64,000 nt of DNA from NCBI RefSeq assembly GCF_009831765.1, contig NZ_WSSB01000012.1:1-64000 (forward strand), in the 5' to 3' direction. The position numbers and the translations under genes were made by a program. The DNA comes from Craterilacuibacter sinensis (lineage in GTDB: Bacteria; Pseudomonadota; Gammaproteobacteria; Burkholderiales; Chromobacteriaceae). Under the pieces are notes generated by a model. The model was not told where the DNA came from. It made no database searches and saw nothing but the letters and a program-made list of their open reading frames with translations. Below, piece after piece: positions 7,428-15,333 of this stretch; position 1 is the stretch's first letter; each line of letters opens with the position of its first letter.

Positions 7428-9215
7428 ATGAGATTTACCCATACCGGCCCGGCGCCAAGCAACCGCAACGACGTCAAGACCTTAAAAACGCTGCTGCCTT
7501 ATCTGATGCAGTTCAAATTCCGTCTGGTGCTGGCGCTGTCCTGCCTGATTCTGGCCAAGGTCGCGACCGTGACCGTGCCGCTTTACCTCAAGGATATTGT
7601 TGACGCTTTGTCGGTGCCGGCAAGTGCGCTGGCGGTGCCGGTGATGGCACTGGCCGGCTTCGGTATTGCCCGCTTGCTGTCCAGCGTGCTGGGCGAAATG
7701 CGCGACGCGGTGTTTGCGCGGGTGATTCAGGGTGCGATCCGTCAGGTGGCGCGGCAGATATTCAACCATCTGTTCCGCCTGTCCTTGCGCTTTCACCTTA
7801 ACCGCCAGACAGGCGGCATGAGCCGTGATATCGAGCGTGGCACCAAGGGCATCGGCTTTTTGCTCAACTTCACCGTGTTCAATATCCTGCCGACGCTGAT
7901 CGAGATTGCACTGGTGATCGGCATTTTGCTGGCGCGCTACGATGTGTGGTTTGCCATCGTCAGCTTTGCCACCATCGCCGTCTATATCACCTTCACCTTG
8001 CTGGTGACCGAGTGGCGCACGGTGTTTCGCCGCTCGATGAACGAACTGGACTCCAAGGCCAATAGCAAGGCAATCGATGCGCTGATCAATTACGAGACGG
8101 TGAAGTATTTCGGCAACGAAGGCGTAGAAGCCGCGCGCTACGATGCGGGTCTGGCGGCATGGGAAAAATCGGCGGTGAAAAACCAGGTATCGCTGTCCAT
8201 GCTGAATGCCGGTCAAGGCGTGATTATCGCCTTTGGCGTGACGGCGGTGATGGTGATGGCGGCGCAAGGCGTGGTGGGCGGCACCATGAGCGTGGGCGAT
8301 GTGGTGCTGGTGTCGGCCTTCCTGACCCAGTTATGGTCGCCGCTGCATTTTCTCGGTTTTGTCTATCGCGAAATCCGCCACTCGCTGGCCGATATGGAGC
8401 GCATGTTTTCCCTGCTGGATGAAGGCGCCGAGGTGGATGATGCGGCCAATGCAGAGGTGCTGGATACGCGTAGCGCCAGCGTGCGCTTTGATAGCGTCGA
8501 TTTCGGCTACGACAGCAAACGCCAGATTCTGCATGGCGTCAGCCTGACTATTCCCGAGGGCAAGACACTGGCGGTGGTCGGCTCGTCCGGTGCCGGCAAA
8601 TCGACGCTGTCGCGCCTGCTGTTCCGCTTTTACGATGTCAGCCATGGCCGCATCAGCATCAATGGCCGTGATATCCGCGCACTGACGCAAGACAGCCTGC
8701 GCGCCCATATCGGCATCGTGCCGCAGGATACGGTGCTGTTCAACGACACCATCGGCTACAACATCGCCTATGGCCGCCCCGGTGCCAGCCAGGCCGAGGT
8801 GGTGGAGGCCGCCAAAAGCGCGCATATCCACGATTTTGTCGTCAGCCTGCCCGATGGCTACGACACCATGGTCGGCGAGCGCGGCCTCAAGCTTTCCGGC
8901 GGCGAAAAACAGCGCGTAGCCATTGCCCGCACCATTCTCAAGAATCCGCCCATCCTGATTTTCGATGAGGCCACCAGTGCGCTGGATTCGCGCACCGAAA
9001 AATCCATCCAGCAGGAGTTGGCGGCCATCTCGGCCAACCGCACCACGCTGGTGATTGCGCATCGCCTGTCTACCGTGGTCGACGCCGACGAGATTGTGGT
9101 GCTGGAGCACGGGCGCGTACTGGAGCAGGGCACGCACCGTGCGCTGGTGGAAAAAGGCGGGCGCTATGCCGAGATGTGGGCCTTGCAGCAGCAGGGGGAA
9201 GTGGCCGAGGCATAG
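7428..9215 (+). CDS. ABC transporter permease/ATP-binding protein, Atm1 type
   Basis: A 595-aa half transporter with six transmembrane helices (about residues 20-300) fused to an ATPase domain: Walker A GSSGAGKST, Q-loop PQDTVLF, signature LSGGEKQRVAIAR, Walker B ILIFDEATSALD and the IAHRLST switch histidine. The transmembrane segments MSRDIERGTKGIGFLLNF and the INYETVKYFGNEGVEAARY stretch match the Atm1/HMT1 group, which exports glutathione conjugates or glutathione-metal complexes. ATG at 7428 is preferred over an earlier in-frame start at 7368, which has no ribosome site. Glutathione-linked substrate is inference from the family. Confidence 0.9.
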   Translation: MRFTHTGPAPSNRNDVKTLKTLLPYLMQFKFRLVLALSCLILAKVATVTVPLYLKDIVDALSVPASALAVPVMALAGFGIARLLSSVLGEMRDAVFARVIQGAIRQVARQIFNHLFRLSLRFHLNRQTGGMSRDIERGTKGIGFLLNFTVFNILPTLIEIALVIGILLARYDVWFAIVSFATIAVYITFTLLVTEWRTVFRRSMNELDSKANSKAIDALINYETVKYFGNEGVEAARYDAGLAAWEKSAVKNQVSLSMLNAGQGVIIAFGVTAVMVMAAQGVVGGTMSVGDVVLVSAFLTQLWSPLHFLGFVYREIRHSLADMERMFSLLDEGAEVDDAANAEVLDTRSASVRFDSVDFGYDSKRQILHGVSLTIPEGKTLAVVGSSGAGKSTLSRLLFRFYDVSHGRISINGRDIRALTQDSLRAHIGIVPQDTVLFNDTIGYNIAYGRPGASQAEVVEAAKSAHIHDFVVSLPDGYDTMVGERGLKLSGGEKQRVAIARTILKNPPILIFDEATSALDSRTEKSIQQELAAISANRTTLVIAHRLSTVVDADEIVVLEHGRVLEQGTHRALVEKGGRYAEMWALQQQGEVAEA

Positions 9216-9222
9216 CGTGCGG

Positions 9223-9245
9223 GGCCGGTGAATGCCGGCTTTGTC
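9223..9245 (+). terminator. Possible intrinsic terminator after the ABC exporter
   Basis: GCCGG at 9224-9228 and CCGGC at 9235-9239 form a short stem followed by a T-rich stretch. The stem is only five base pairs, so this is a weak candidate. Confidence 0.3.
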
Positions 9246-9369
9246 ATTTAAAAATCAAATACAGTATCCGGAACGGGTTGAGCAATGTTGCGGCGCATGG
9301 TAAACATGATGGGTCCTGTTTAGCTGTGTCCGGCTTTGCGCCGGCGCGCATCCTGTTTGCGGAGTTCCC

Positions 9370-9645
9370 ATGTTCAGTGTGATTGCCTGTCTGCTGGCAG
9401 GTATTGTCGCCGGCCATTTGCTGCGCGACTGGCGTCATGTGCGCCATATCGGCCGGCTGATTTCGCTGGCCATTTTCCTGCTGCTGTTTCTGCTTGGCCT
9501 GTCGGTGGGCGGCAATGAGGCGATCCTGTCCAATCTGTCGACCATAGGCGTGACCGGTGTGGTGATTTCGCTGGCGTCGACCATGGGCAGCGTACTGGCG
9601 TCGTGGTGGGTCTATGTGCGCTTTTTCCGCAAGGATGAAGCATGA
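9370..9645 (+). CDS. LysO-type lysine exporter, N-terminal half as separate gene
   Basis: A 91-aa, three-helix membrane protein (ACLLAGIVAGHLL, LISLAIFLLLFLLGLSVGG, TGVVISLASTMGSVLASWWVYV) matching the N-terminal part of the LysO (YbjE, DUF340) lysine exporter. In E. coli LysO is one polypeptide of about 315 aa. Here the stop overlaps the start of the next gene by ATGA, so the two halves are made together and probably assemble in the inner membrane. The short length is therefore a split gene, not a truncation. Confidence 0.75.
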   Translation: MFSVIACLLAGIVAGHLLRDWRHVRHIGRLISLAIFLLLFLLGLSVGGNEAILSNLSTIGVTGVVISLASTMGSVLASWWVYVRFFRKDEA

Positions 9646-10244
9646 AGGGCGCGCTGACGATTATTGCTTTTTTCGTGCTCGGGGTGATGCTGGGCTGGTC
9701 GGGCGCTTTGCCGCTGTGGCTGAGCGAGAGCGACTTTACCCTGTATGCGCTGTTTTTCTTGCTGTTTTGCGTTGGCGTATCGGTCGGGGCCGACGACACC
9801 CTGCGCCGCACCATCGCGCGCATGCAGCCCAAGATCCTGCTGATTCCGCTGGCCACCATAGTCGGCACCTTGCTGGGCAGCTTTGCCATCAGTTTTGCGC
9901 TGGATAATGTGTCGGCCACCGAGTCGATGGCGATCGGTTCGGGCTTCGGCTACTACTCGCTGTCTTCCATCTTTATCACCCAGTACAAGGGCGCCGAGCT
10001 TGGCACCATCGCGCTGGTGTCCAATGTATTCCGTGAAATTTTCGCGCTATTGATGGCGCCGCTGCTATTCAAGGCTTTCGGCAAGCTGGCGCCGATTGCC
10101 GCCGGTGGCGCCACCACTATGGACACGACCTTGCCGGTGATCAGCCGCGTGTGCGGGCGTGACTGGATTTTTGTCGCCATGCTGCACGGCTTTGCCGTGG
10201 ATCTGTCGGTGCCGTTTCTGGTGACTTTTCTCTGCCGTTTCTAA
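9642..10244 (+). CDS. lysO: LysO-type lysine exporter, C-terminal part as separate gene
   Basis: A 200-aa multi-pass membrane protein matching the C-terminal region of LysO: the FFLLFCVGVSVGADD helix, the SMAIGSGFGYYSLSSIFITQYKG segment, and the GGATTMDTTLPVI motif typical of this family near the end. LysO exports L-lysine and its toxic analogue thialysine. It is coupled to the 91-aa N-terminal gene by an ATGA overlap. A 9-bp perfect hairpin follows at 10274-10294. Confidence 0.85.
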   Translation: MKGALTIIAFFVLGVMLGWSGALPLWLSESDFTLYALFFLLFCVGVSVGADDTLRRTIARMQPKILLIPLATIVGTLLGSFAISFALDNVSATESMAIGSGFGYYSLSSIFITQYKGAELGTIALVSNVFREIFALLMAPLLFKAFGKLAPIAAGGATTMDTTLPVISRVCGRDWIFVAMLHGFAVDLSVPFLVTFLCRF

Positions 10245-10273
10245 AGGCGATGCCGGAAAAGTCTGGTTTGGGG

Positions 10274-10294
10274 TGTGTCCGCGCAGCGGACACA
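10274..10294. terminator. Hairpin downstream of lysO
   Basis: Perfect 9-bp inverted repeat TGTGTCCGC / GCGGACACA with a three-base loop. There is no T tract, so it could equally be a factor-dependent stop site or an RNA-stabilising structure. Confidence 0.35.
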
Positions 10295-10402
10295 AACTAC
10301 AAAGCCCGTCGGCGCCAAGCGTCCTTGATTCATCTCCCTTCTAAAGGGCGACACCGTGCTCTGCTATGATCTGGAACTGCCATCCGTTTCCGGAGTTCTG
10401 CC

Positions 10403-10942
10403 GTGCCTGCCGACACCCCCATTATCCAGCTAGGCCACCCTGTACTGCGCCAGGTGGCGCAGCCTGTGGCCGATATTCATGCGCCAGCCGTTCAATCGCT
10501 GATTGATACACTGATTGCCAGCGTCAAGGAGGCAAACGGGGTCGGCATTGCCGCCCCGCAGATTGCTTCTTCGCTACGCCTGTTTGTCGTGGCTTCCCGT
10601 CCCAGCGTGCGCTACCCGTATGCGCCCGATATGGCGCCGACCGCCATGATCAACCCGCGCGTGCTGTGCTATGGCAGCGAAAAGGTCAAGGACTGGGAAG
10701 GCTGCCTGAGCGTTGGCGGCTTGCGTGCTCTGGTGCCGCGCCACCAGAGCATCGAGGTTGAATATACCGACCGCCACGGCCAGTGTTGCCGGCAGGTGCT
10801 GGACGGTTTTGTTGCGCGCATTTTCCAGCATGAACTGGATCATCTGGACGGGCTGGTGTTTCTTGACCGGGTCGAGCACCAGGATGATGTCTTCAGCGAA
10901 GAAGAGTACCAGCAATATGTCGCGGCACGGACGACGGCCTGA
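10403..10942 (+). CDS. def: Peptide deformylase
   Basis: A 179-aa metallohydrolase that removes the formyl group from new polypeptides. All three family motifs are present: GVGIAAPQI (motif 1), EGCLS with the metal-binding cysteine (motif 2) and FQHELDHL with the two histidines and catalytic glutamate (motif 3). It starts with GTG at 10403, preceded by CGGAG. It is unlinked to fmt, so it may be one of two deformylases in the genome. The last 26 bases overlap the following lipoprotein gene. Confidence 0.94.
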   Translation: MPADTPIIQLGHPVLRQVAQPVADIHAPAVQSLIDTLIASVKEANGVGIAAPQIASSLRLFVVASRPSVRYPYAPDMAPTAMINPRVLCYGSEKVKDWEGCLSVGGLRALVPRHQSIEVEYTDRHGQCCRQVLDGFVARIFQHELDHLDGLVFLDRVEHQDDVFSEEEYQQYVAARTTA

Positions 10943-11771
10943 TCTTGCCCTGCGCCTGCTGTCGGCTCTGCTGCTTGTCCTGTTGAGTGGCTGTGCCGGC
11001 CGGCCGCAGCCACTTTTTATACCGCCAGCCACCACCGCTATCGAGCCGGGCAGCAAGCTCACCCGTCTGGCGCTGGGAGACGGTGCCGTGCTGTTGGCCG
11101 AGCGTCGCAGTGGCACGTCCTGCGTACTGCTGCTGAATGTGCACGAGAATGAACGCACGGCCTTGGCTGCCGGTGGCGCCTTGCTGCCGCGCTATGGCGG
11201 ACGTTTGCTGAGTTTGCACCATGGCGGCGGGCGCCTGTTGCGCTTTGGGGTGAATGGCGATGATGCACGCGCCGATCCCAACCGTATCTTCAGCCGGGCA
11301 GGGCTTGCGGCAACACTGGAGCACTACGGTTCGAACAGCGCGGCCGCGCGCCTCGCGCTGGCCGGTTTTACCGAGGCTTTGCTTGCGCAACTGGCGCTAG
11401 ATAGCGCCAGTGCCATCATCAGCCTGCACAATAACCATCCCGGCGGCTATTCGGCCGCCAGCTATCTGCCCGGCGGCGCGCTAGCCAGTAGCGCCGCTGA
11501 AGTGTCATTGGTGCCGGGTGTTTCGCCCGACCAGTTTTTACTGGTGAGCGAAAAGCGGCTGTTCTTGCCGCTGGCCGCGCAGGGTTTCAATGTGGTGCTG
11601 CAAGACAAGGACGCGCCGGACGATGGCTCCTTGTCTGTTTATGCTGCAGCTCACGCGATCCCGTATATCAATGTCGAGGCTACCGCAGGCGCCTTGGCTG
11701 CCCAGACGGTGATGCTGGGGGCGGCCTTGCAGCTTTTGGCGACAAGCGGACTTACGCGCTGCGCTGCTTAG
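10917..11771 (+). CDS. Lipoprotein with M14-like zinc carboxypeptidase motifs
   Basis: A 284-aa protein starting inside the 3' end of def. Residues 1-25 are a lipoprotein signal with the lipobox LLSGC. The mature part has three spaced motifs that match the M14/AstE carboxypeptidase fold: VHENERTA (HxxE zinc ligands), DPNRIFS (substrate-binding Asn-Arg) and ISLHNNHPGGYS (third zinc histidine). I infer a membrane-anchored metallopeptidase or amidase-like enzyme, perhaps acting on cell-wall peptides. The assignment is by motif only; no glutamate catalyst near the C-terminus is obvious. The stop overlaps that of the convergent fumC by three bases. Confidence 0.6.
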   Translation: MSRHGRRPDLALRLLSALLLVLLSGCAGRPQPLFIPPATTAIEPGSKLTRLALGDGAVLLAERRSGTSCVLLLNVHENERTALAAGGALLPRYGGRLLSLHHGGGRLLRFGVNGDDARADPNRIFSRAGLAATLEHYGSNSAAARLALAGFTEALLAQLALDSASAIISLHNNHPGGYSAASYLPGGALASSAAEVSLVPGVSPDQFLLVSEKRLFLPLAAQGFNVVLQDKDAPDDGSLSVYAAAHAIPYINVEATAGALAAQTVMLGAALQLLATSGLTRCAA

Positions 11772-13174
11772 TCCCGGCCTGTCTGCCTGGCAGGGCCGGC
11801 CATTTCTCCGGCATCGCATAGCTTATCGAATAGCGCCGCTTCCACCCCCATTTGCAAGGCCGCTACCCGTAGCGGCACATCTTGTGCCAGCGCCCGTTGT
11901 GCGATTCTGGCCGCCTGTTCATAGCCTATGACCGGCGCCAGTGCGGTCACGCGCATCAGCGTATTCTCGACATCGCGCGCAAGGCGGGCGCTGTCTGGCT
12001 GGCAGTTTGCGACAAGATGCCGGTTAAAGCTGTCCATTGCATCGCCAGCCAGGCGCAAGGACTCCAGCAGGTTGCGTATGATCAGCGGCTTGTACACATT
12101 CATCTGCAGCATGCCGCCAGCGTTGCCAAGCGTCACCGCCTGATCGTTGGCCATGATCTGCAATGCCACCATGGCCAGCATCTCGCACTGAGTGGGGTTG
12201 ACCTTGCCCGGCATGATGGACGAGCCCGGTTCGTTGTCCGGCAGTTTCAGCTCGGCCAGGCCGCAGCGCGGGCCACTGGCCAGCAGGCGCACATCGTTGG
12301 CGATCTTGAACAGGATGCCGGCGAGCGTCTTGAGTGAGGCGGACAGGCGGGCGAGGGCGTCGTGCGCGCCCTGGGCGGAAAAATGATCATCCGCCTCGCG
12401 AAAGGGCAGGCCGGTGAAGTTGGCCAGATGCAGGATGGCGGCGCGGGCAAAGCCCGGTGGCGCGCCAAGGCCGCTGCCCACTGCCGTGCCGCCTAGCGCC
12501 AGCTGCATCACACCGGCCAGTGCATGGCTGATGTCGGCATGCGCGGCCAGCAGCTGGCTGGCAAAGGCTTGCCATTCCTGCCCCATGCGCATCGGCACCG
12601 CGTCCATCAGATGGGTGCGCCCGACCTTGAGCAGCCCATTCCACTCGCGGCCTTTGTCGGCGCAGCCGTGTTGCAGGCGGGCAAGAGCCGGCAACACGTG
12701 CTGATGGGTGGCCAGCGCTGCCGCGATATGCATGGCCGTGGGGAAGGTGTCGTTGCTGGAGGTGGAGCGGTTGACGTGGTCGTTGGGGTGTAGCGGCTGG
12801 TGGCTGCCTGGCGCTTCGCCGGCAAGCTCGCTTGCGCGATTGGCGATGACTTCATTGACGTTCATGTTGAACTGGGTGCCGCTGCCGCTTGTCCATGGCG
12901 GCAGTGGAAATTGCGCGTCGTGCCGGCCTGCCAGTATTTCGTCGCACACCTGACAGATCAGTGCGCTTTGCGCCGCTGTCAATTGCCCAAGCTCGCTATT
13001 GGCCAGCGCACAGGCTTTTTTCAGGCGCGCATAAGCGCTTAACAGCGCATGCGGCATCGGCGTTTCGCCAATGGCAAAGTGGGCGAGGGCGCGCTGGGTC
13101 TGCGCCCCCCATAGCCGGCCGTCTGCGATTTCGACCGGCCCCATGGAATCGTATTCGGTACGCTGGCTTTTCAT
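11768..13174 (-). CDS. fumC: Class II fumarate hydratase
   Basis: A 468-aa fumarase/aspartase superfamily enzyme converting fumarate and malate in the TCA cycle. Typical blocks are SGSGTQFNMNVNEVIANRA, HPNDHVNRSTSSNDTFPTAMH, the KVGRTHLMDAVP segment and the catalytic loop GSSIMPGKVNPTQCEM, which is the FumC form and differs from aspartase. The start at 13174 (MKSQRTEYDSMG) gives the usual length. It is convergent with the lipoprotein gene and lies 44 bp after the helicase gene in the same direction. Confidence 0.93.
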   Translation of the reverse strand: MKSQRTEYDSMGPVEIADGRLWGAQTQRALAHFAIGETPMPHALLSAYARLKKACALANSELGQLTAAQSALICQVCDEILAGRHDAQFPLPPWTSGSGTQFNMNVNEVIANRASELAGEAPGSHQPLHPNDHVNRSTSSNDTFPTAMHIAAALATHQHVLPALARLQHGCADKGREWNGLLKVGRTHLMDAVPMRMGQEWQAFASQLLAAHADISHALAGVMQLALGGTAVGSGLGAPPGFARAAILHLANFTGLPFREADDHFSAQGAHDALARLSASLKTLAGILFKIANDVRLLASGPRCGLAELKLPDNEPGSSIMPGKVNPTQCEMLAMVALQIMANDQAVTLGNAGGMLQMNVYKPLIIRNLLESLRLAGDAMDSFNRHLVANCQPDSARLARDVENTLMRVTALAPVIGYEQAARIAQRALAQDVPLRVAALQMGVEAALFDKLCDAGEMAGPARQTGRD

Positions 13175-13218
13175 GTGCTGCCCCTGTCGTTTGACAAGGA
13201 CAGCATAGCCGTCCTGAA

Positions 13219-15210
13219 TCAGCCGCGACGCGAGCGATTGCCTGAAGGCGGCCCTCGGCGGCTGTTTTGCGGCTTTTTCGGGTGGCGCAACTGGCTGTTC
13301 TGGCGCTGCAGCAAGGTATCGATTTCTTCCGAGGTCGATTGCATCAGGCTTTGTGCCATCTCGCCGTGCGGGAAGGTGTCCGGCATGCGATAGCCCAGCC
13401 AGGCATAGGCGGCATACAGCTTGCAGGTGTCTTCCAGATATTGCAGACGCTGGCGTCCTCCTGTGCCTTCCATGCGCAACAGCGAGGCGCTGCGCTTTTT
13501 GGCGCGGCATTCGGCCCAGTCATGCAAGGCGTTTTCCAGCATGGGAATCTTGGTCGAGACTGGGCAAAGGCTGAAGGTGACGCGATCGGGCAGGCTTAGC
13601 GGCAGCGCATCCAGCCAGCGCGCCTTGGCCATTTGTTCGGACAAGTTGGCCGGCAGAAAAAATTCGTCATGCACATTGATGTGCTTGGTAAACAATTCCA
13701 GCAGCGGCTCCAGCTTGTCCTGCCCGGTGGCGGCGGCGATCTGCTCCAGATAGTCGAGGTTGGGTGCGACGTAAAAGCCGCTGGTGGGCAACGGGTCGGA
13801 TTTTTCCAGCAGCAAGGCGGCAATCGCCTTGTGCGTGCGCCCATCCAGGCCCGCGACAAAGCCGGCCTCGTGCTGGCCAAAGCGCCCGGCGCGACCGGCA
13901 ATCTGTTTGGCCAGCGACGCGCTGATCATCCCTTCGGCGTAGCCGTCCCATTTGTTGGCCGTGGTGAAAATGACGCGCCGCGCCGGCGTATTCAAGCCCA
14001 TACCGATGGCGTCGGTGCCGACCACGATGCTGGTTTCACCGCTGATAAAGCGTTCGGCCTGCGCCTGACGCACTTCGGGCGACAGATTGCCATAAATGGC
14101 CGACACGGCAAAACCCTGCTCGATGGCCTGGTCGCGCCAGTTGAGCACTTCGCGGCGCGAAAATGCGATCAGTACATCGCCCGGCTTGAGGTTTTTCAGC
14201 GAGCCCAGGGGCGCTTTTTCCATTTCCAGTGGCGACATGCGTTGCAGTTCGCGCACTTCCAGCGTGCCGCCTACGCGTTTGACCAGCGACTCGATTGCGC
14301 CACGCGCTTCCAGCGCGCCCAACAGATACACCGTTTTGGCCGGTACGCCGCACACGGCAGCGGTCCAGGCCGCGCCACGGTCCGGGTCATCCAGCAGCTG
14401 GATTTCGTCAATGACCGCGACCTCGATCATCTTGTTCGGGTTGAGCATCTCCACGGTGCTGGCGACGTGGGTCGCGCCTGGGTGCAGCTTGCGCTGCTCG
14501 CCGGTAATCAGGCTGACCGCAACGCCGGCATCCAGAAGGCGCTGGTAGTTTTCGATGGCCAGCAAGCGCAAGGGCGCCAGATAGGCACCGCTTTTCGCGC
14601 TGGCCAGATGCTCCATCGCGCCGTGGGTCTTGCCCGAGTTGGTCGGCCCAAGTACTGCGATGAAATGGCGCGCCATGCCTTGCGCCATGGTAAAGGACTC
14701 GGGGTAGAGCGACAGGTTGACGGCATCGCGGGTCTTTTTGGCCTGACGCTCGGCGTCCAGCGTGCTGGCCAACTCCTTGATGCGGTCCAGTGCCAGTGTG
14801 ACGCGGGTGCTGGCACGCTCGTACTTGGCCTTGAAGGCGCCCAGCGCGCGGGTCGGGTCCAGCTCGAACTCGGCCGCCAGCGCGATGACTTGCTGCGCGC
14901 AGGCGCTCAGCTTGGTTTCCAGTTGGGCGCGGGTGTTTTCGTTCCAGCGCTCGCGCAGCAGGGCGAGCTTGGCGGTGTTGTCCATGCGCCGCCACTTGGC
15001 ACTCTTGCCCAGAAAGCCTTCGTCCGGCACCAGATGGTAGGAAATGACGCGCTTGCCCAGACAGATTTCGCCTTGCACCGATACGGCATAGCTGCCGTCC
15101 GAAGTAATCAGGCTGGCTTTGTGCACCTGCAGGTAATCGGTCAGGGCCGAGGTTTCAAACGGGTCGGAGGTGGTGGCAGTCATAGGGTGCAAGTCGGGGC
15201 TTTCAGGCAT
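13219..15210 (-). CDS. SUV3-like DEAD/DEAH-type RNA helicase
   Basis: A 663-aa helicase. Motif I is GPTNSGKTHGAMEHL, the Walker B box is VIDEIQLLDD (DEIQ instead of DEAD), and motif VI is QIAGRAGRFG; the C-terminal region has the SUV3-type helical domain and a basic Arg/Pro/Ser-rich tail. This is the pattern of the mitochondrial degradosome helicase SUV3, whose homologues occur in alpha- and some betaproteobacteria. The ~150-residue N-terminal region carries a predicted helical segment before the helicase core. A role in RNA turnover is inferred from the eukaryotic family; partner nucleases are not encoded nearby. Confidence 0.82.
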   Translation of the reverse strand: MPESPDLHPMTATTSDPFETSALTDYLQVHKASLITSDGSYAVSVQGEICLGKRVISYHLVPDEGFLGKSAKWRRMDNTAKLALLRERWNENTRAQLETKLSACAQQVIALAAEFELDPTRALGAFKAKYERASTRVTLALDRIKELASTLDAERQAKKTRDAVNLSLYPESFTMAQGMARHFIAVLGPTNSGKTHGAMEHLASAKSGAYLAPLRLLAIENYQRLLDAGVAVSLITGEQRKLHPGATHVASTVEMLNPNKMIEVAVIDEIQLLDDPDRGAAWTAAVCGVPAKTVYLLGALEARGAIESLVKRVGGTLEVRELQRMSPLEMEKAPLGSLKNLKPGDVLIAFSRREVLNWRDQAIEQGFAVSAIYGNLSPEVRQAQAERFISGETSIVVGTDAIGMGLNTPARRVIFTTANKWDGYAEGMISASLAKQIAGRAGRFGQHEAGFVAGLDGRTHKAIAALLLEKSDPLPTSGFYVAPNLDYLEQIAAATGQDKLEPLLELFTKHINVHDEFFLPANLSEQMAKARWLDALPLSLPDRVTFSLCPVSTKIPMLENALHDWAECRAKKRSASLLRMEGTGGRQRLQYLEDTCKLYAAYAWLGYRMPDTFPHGEMAQSLMQSTSEEIDTLLQRQNSQLRHPKKPQNSRRGPPSGNRSRRG

Positions 15211-15273
15211 CGGGGCTGCGATAATAGGGCAATCGGCGTTTTCATATAAGCCCTGTGCGGGTGTTCAGCTGCA

Positions 15274-15320
15274 CAAAGACGGCACAAACCGGCTATTTCT
15301 GCCGGTTTGTGCCGTCTTTG
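15274..15320 (-). terminator. Hairpin terminator of amt
   Basis: A perfect 20-bp inverted repeat (CAAAGACGGCACAAACCGGC and its complement) with a seven-base loop, 14 bp after the amt stop. The stem is unusually long for a terminator. The T run is short (CTTTG), so it may also protect the 3' end of the mRNA. Confidence 0.65.
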
Positions 15321-15333
15321 ACATCGCTGCGGT

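Noticed and set aside
9283-9369. A 12-codon ATG frame and hairpin upstream of the LysO genes
   Set aside because: The peptide has no lysine codons and no clear ribosome site, so lysine attenuation is not supported.
11320-11340. A GGTTCGA sequence resembling a tRNA T-loop
   Set aside because: It lies inside the lipoprotein coding frame and there is no cloverleaf around it. No tRNA was found anywhere in the window.
13633-15249. A 538-codon rightward frame antisense to the helicase gene, and similar long frames antisense to trpE, glnD and acnB
   Set aside because: In GC-rich genes the opposite strand often lacks stops. The translations are low-complexity with no recognisable domains, while the sense products are clear families.
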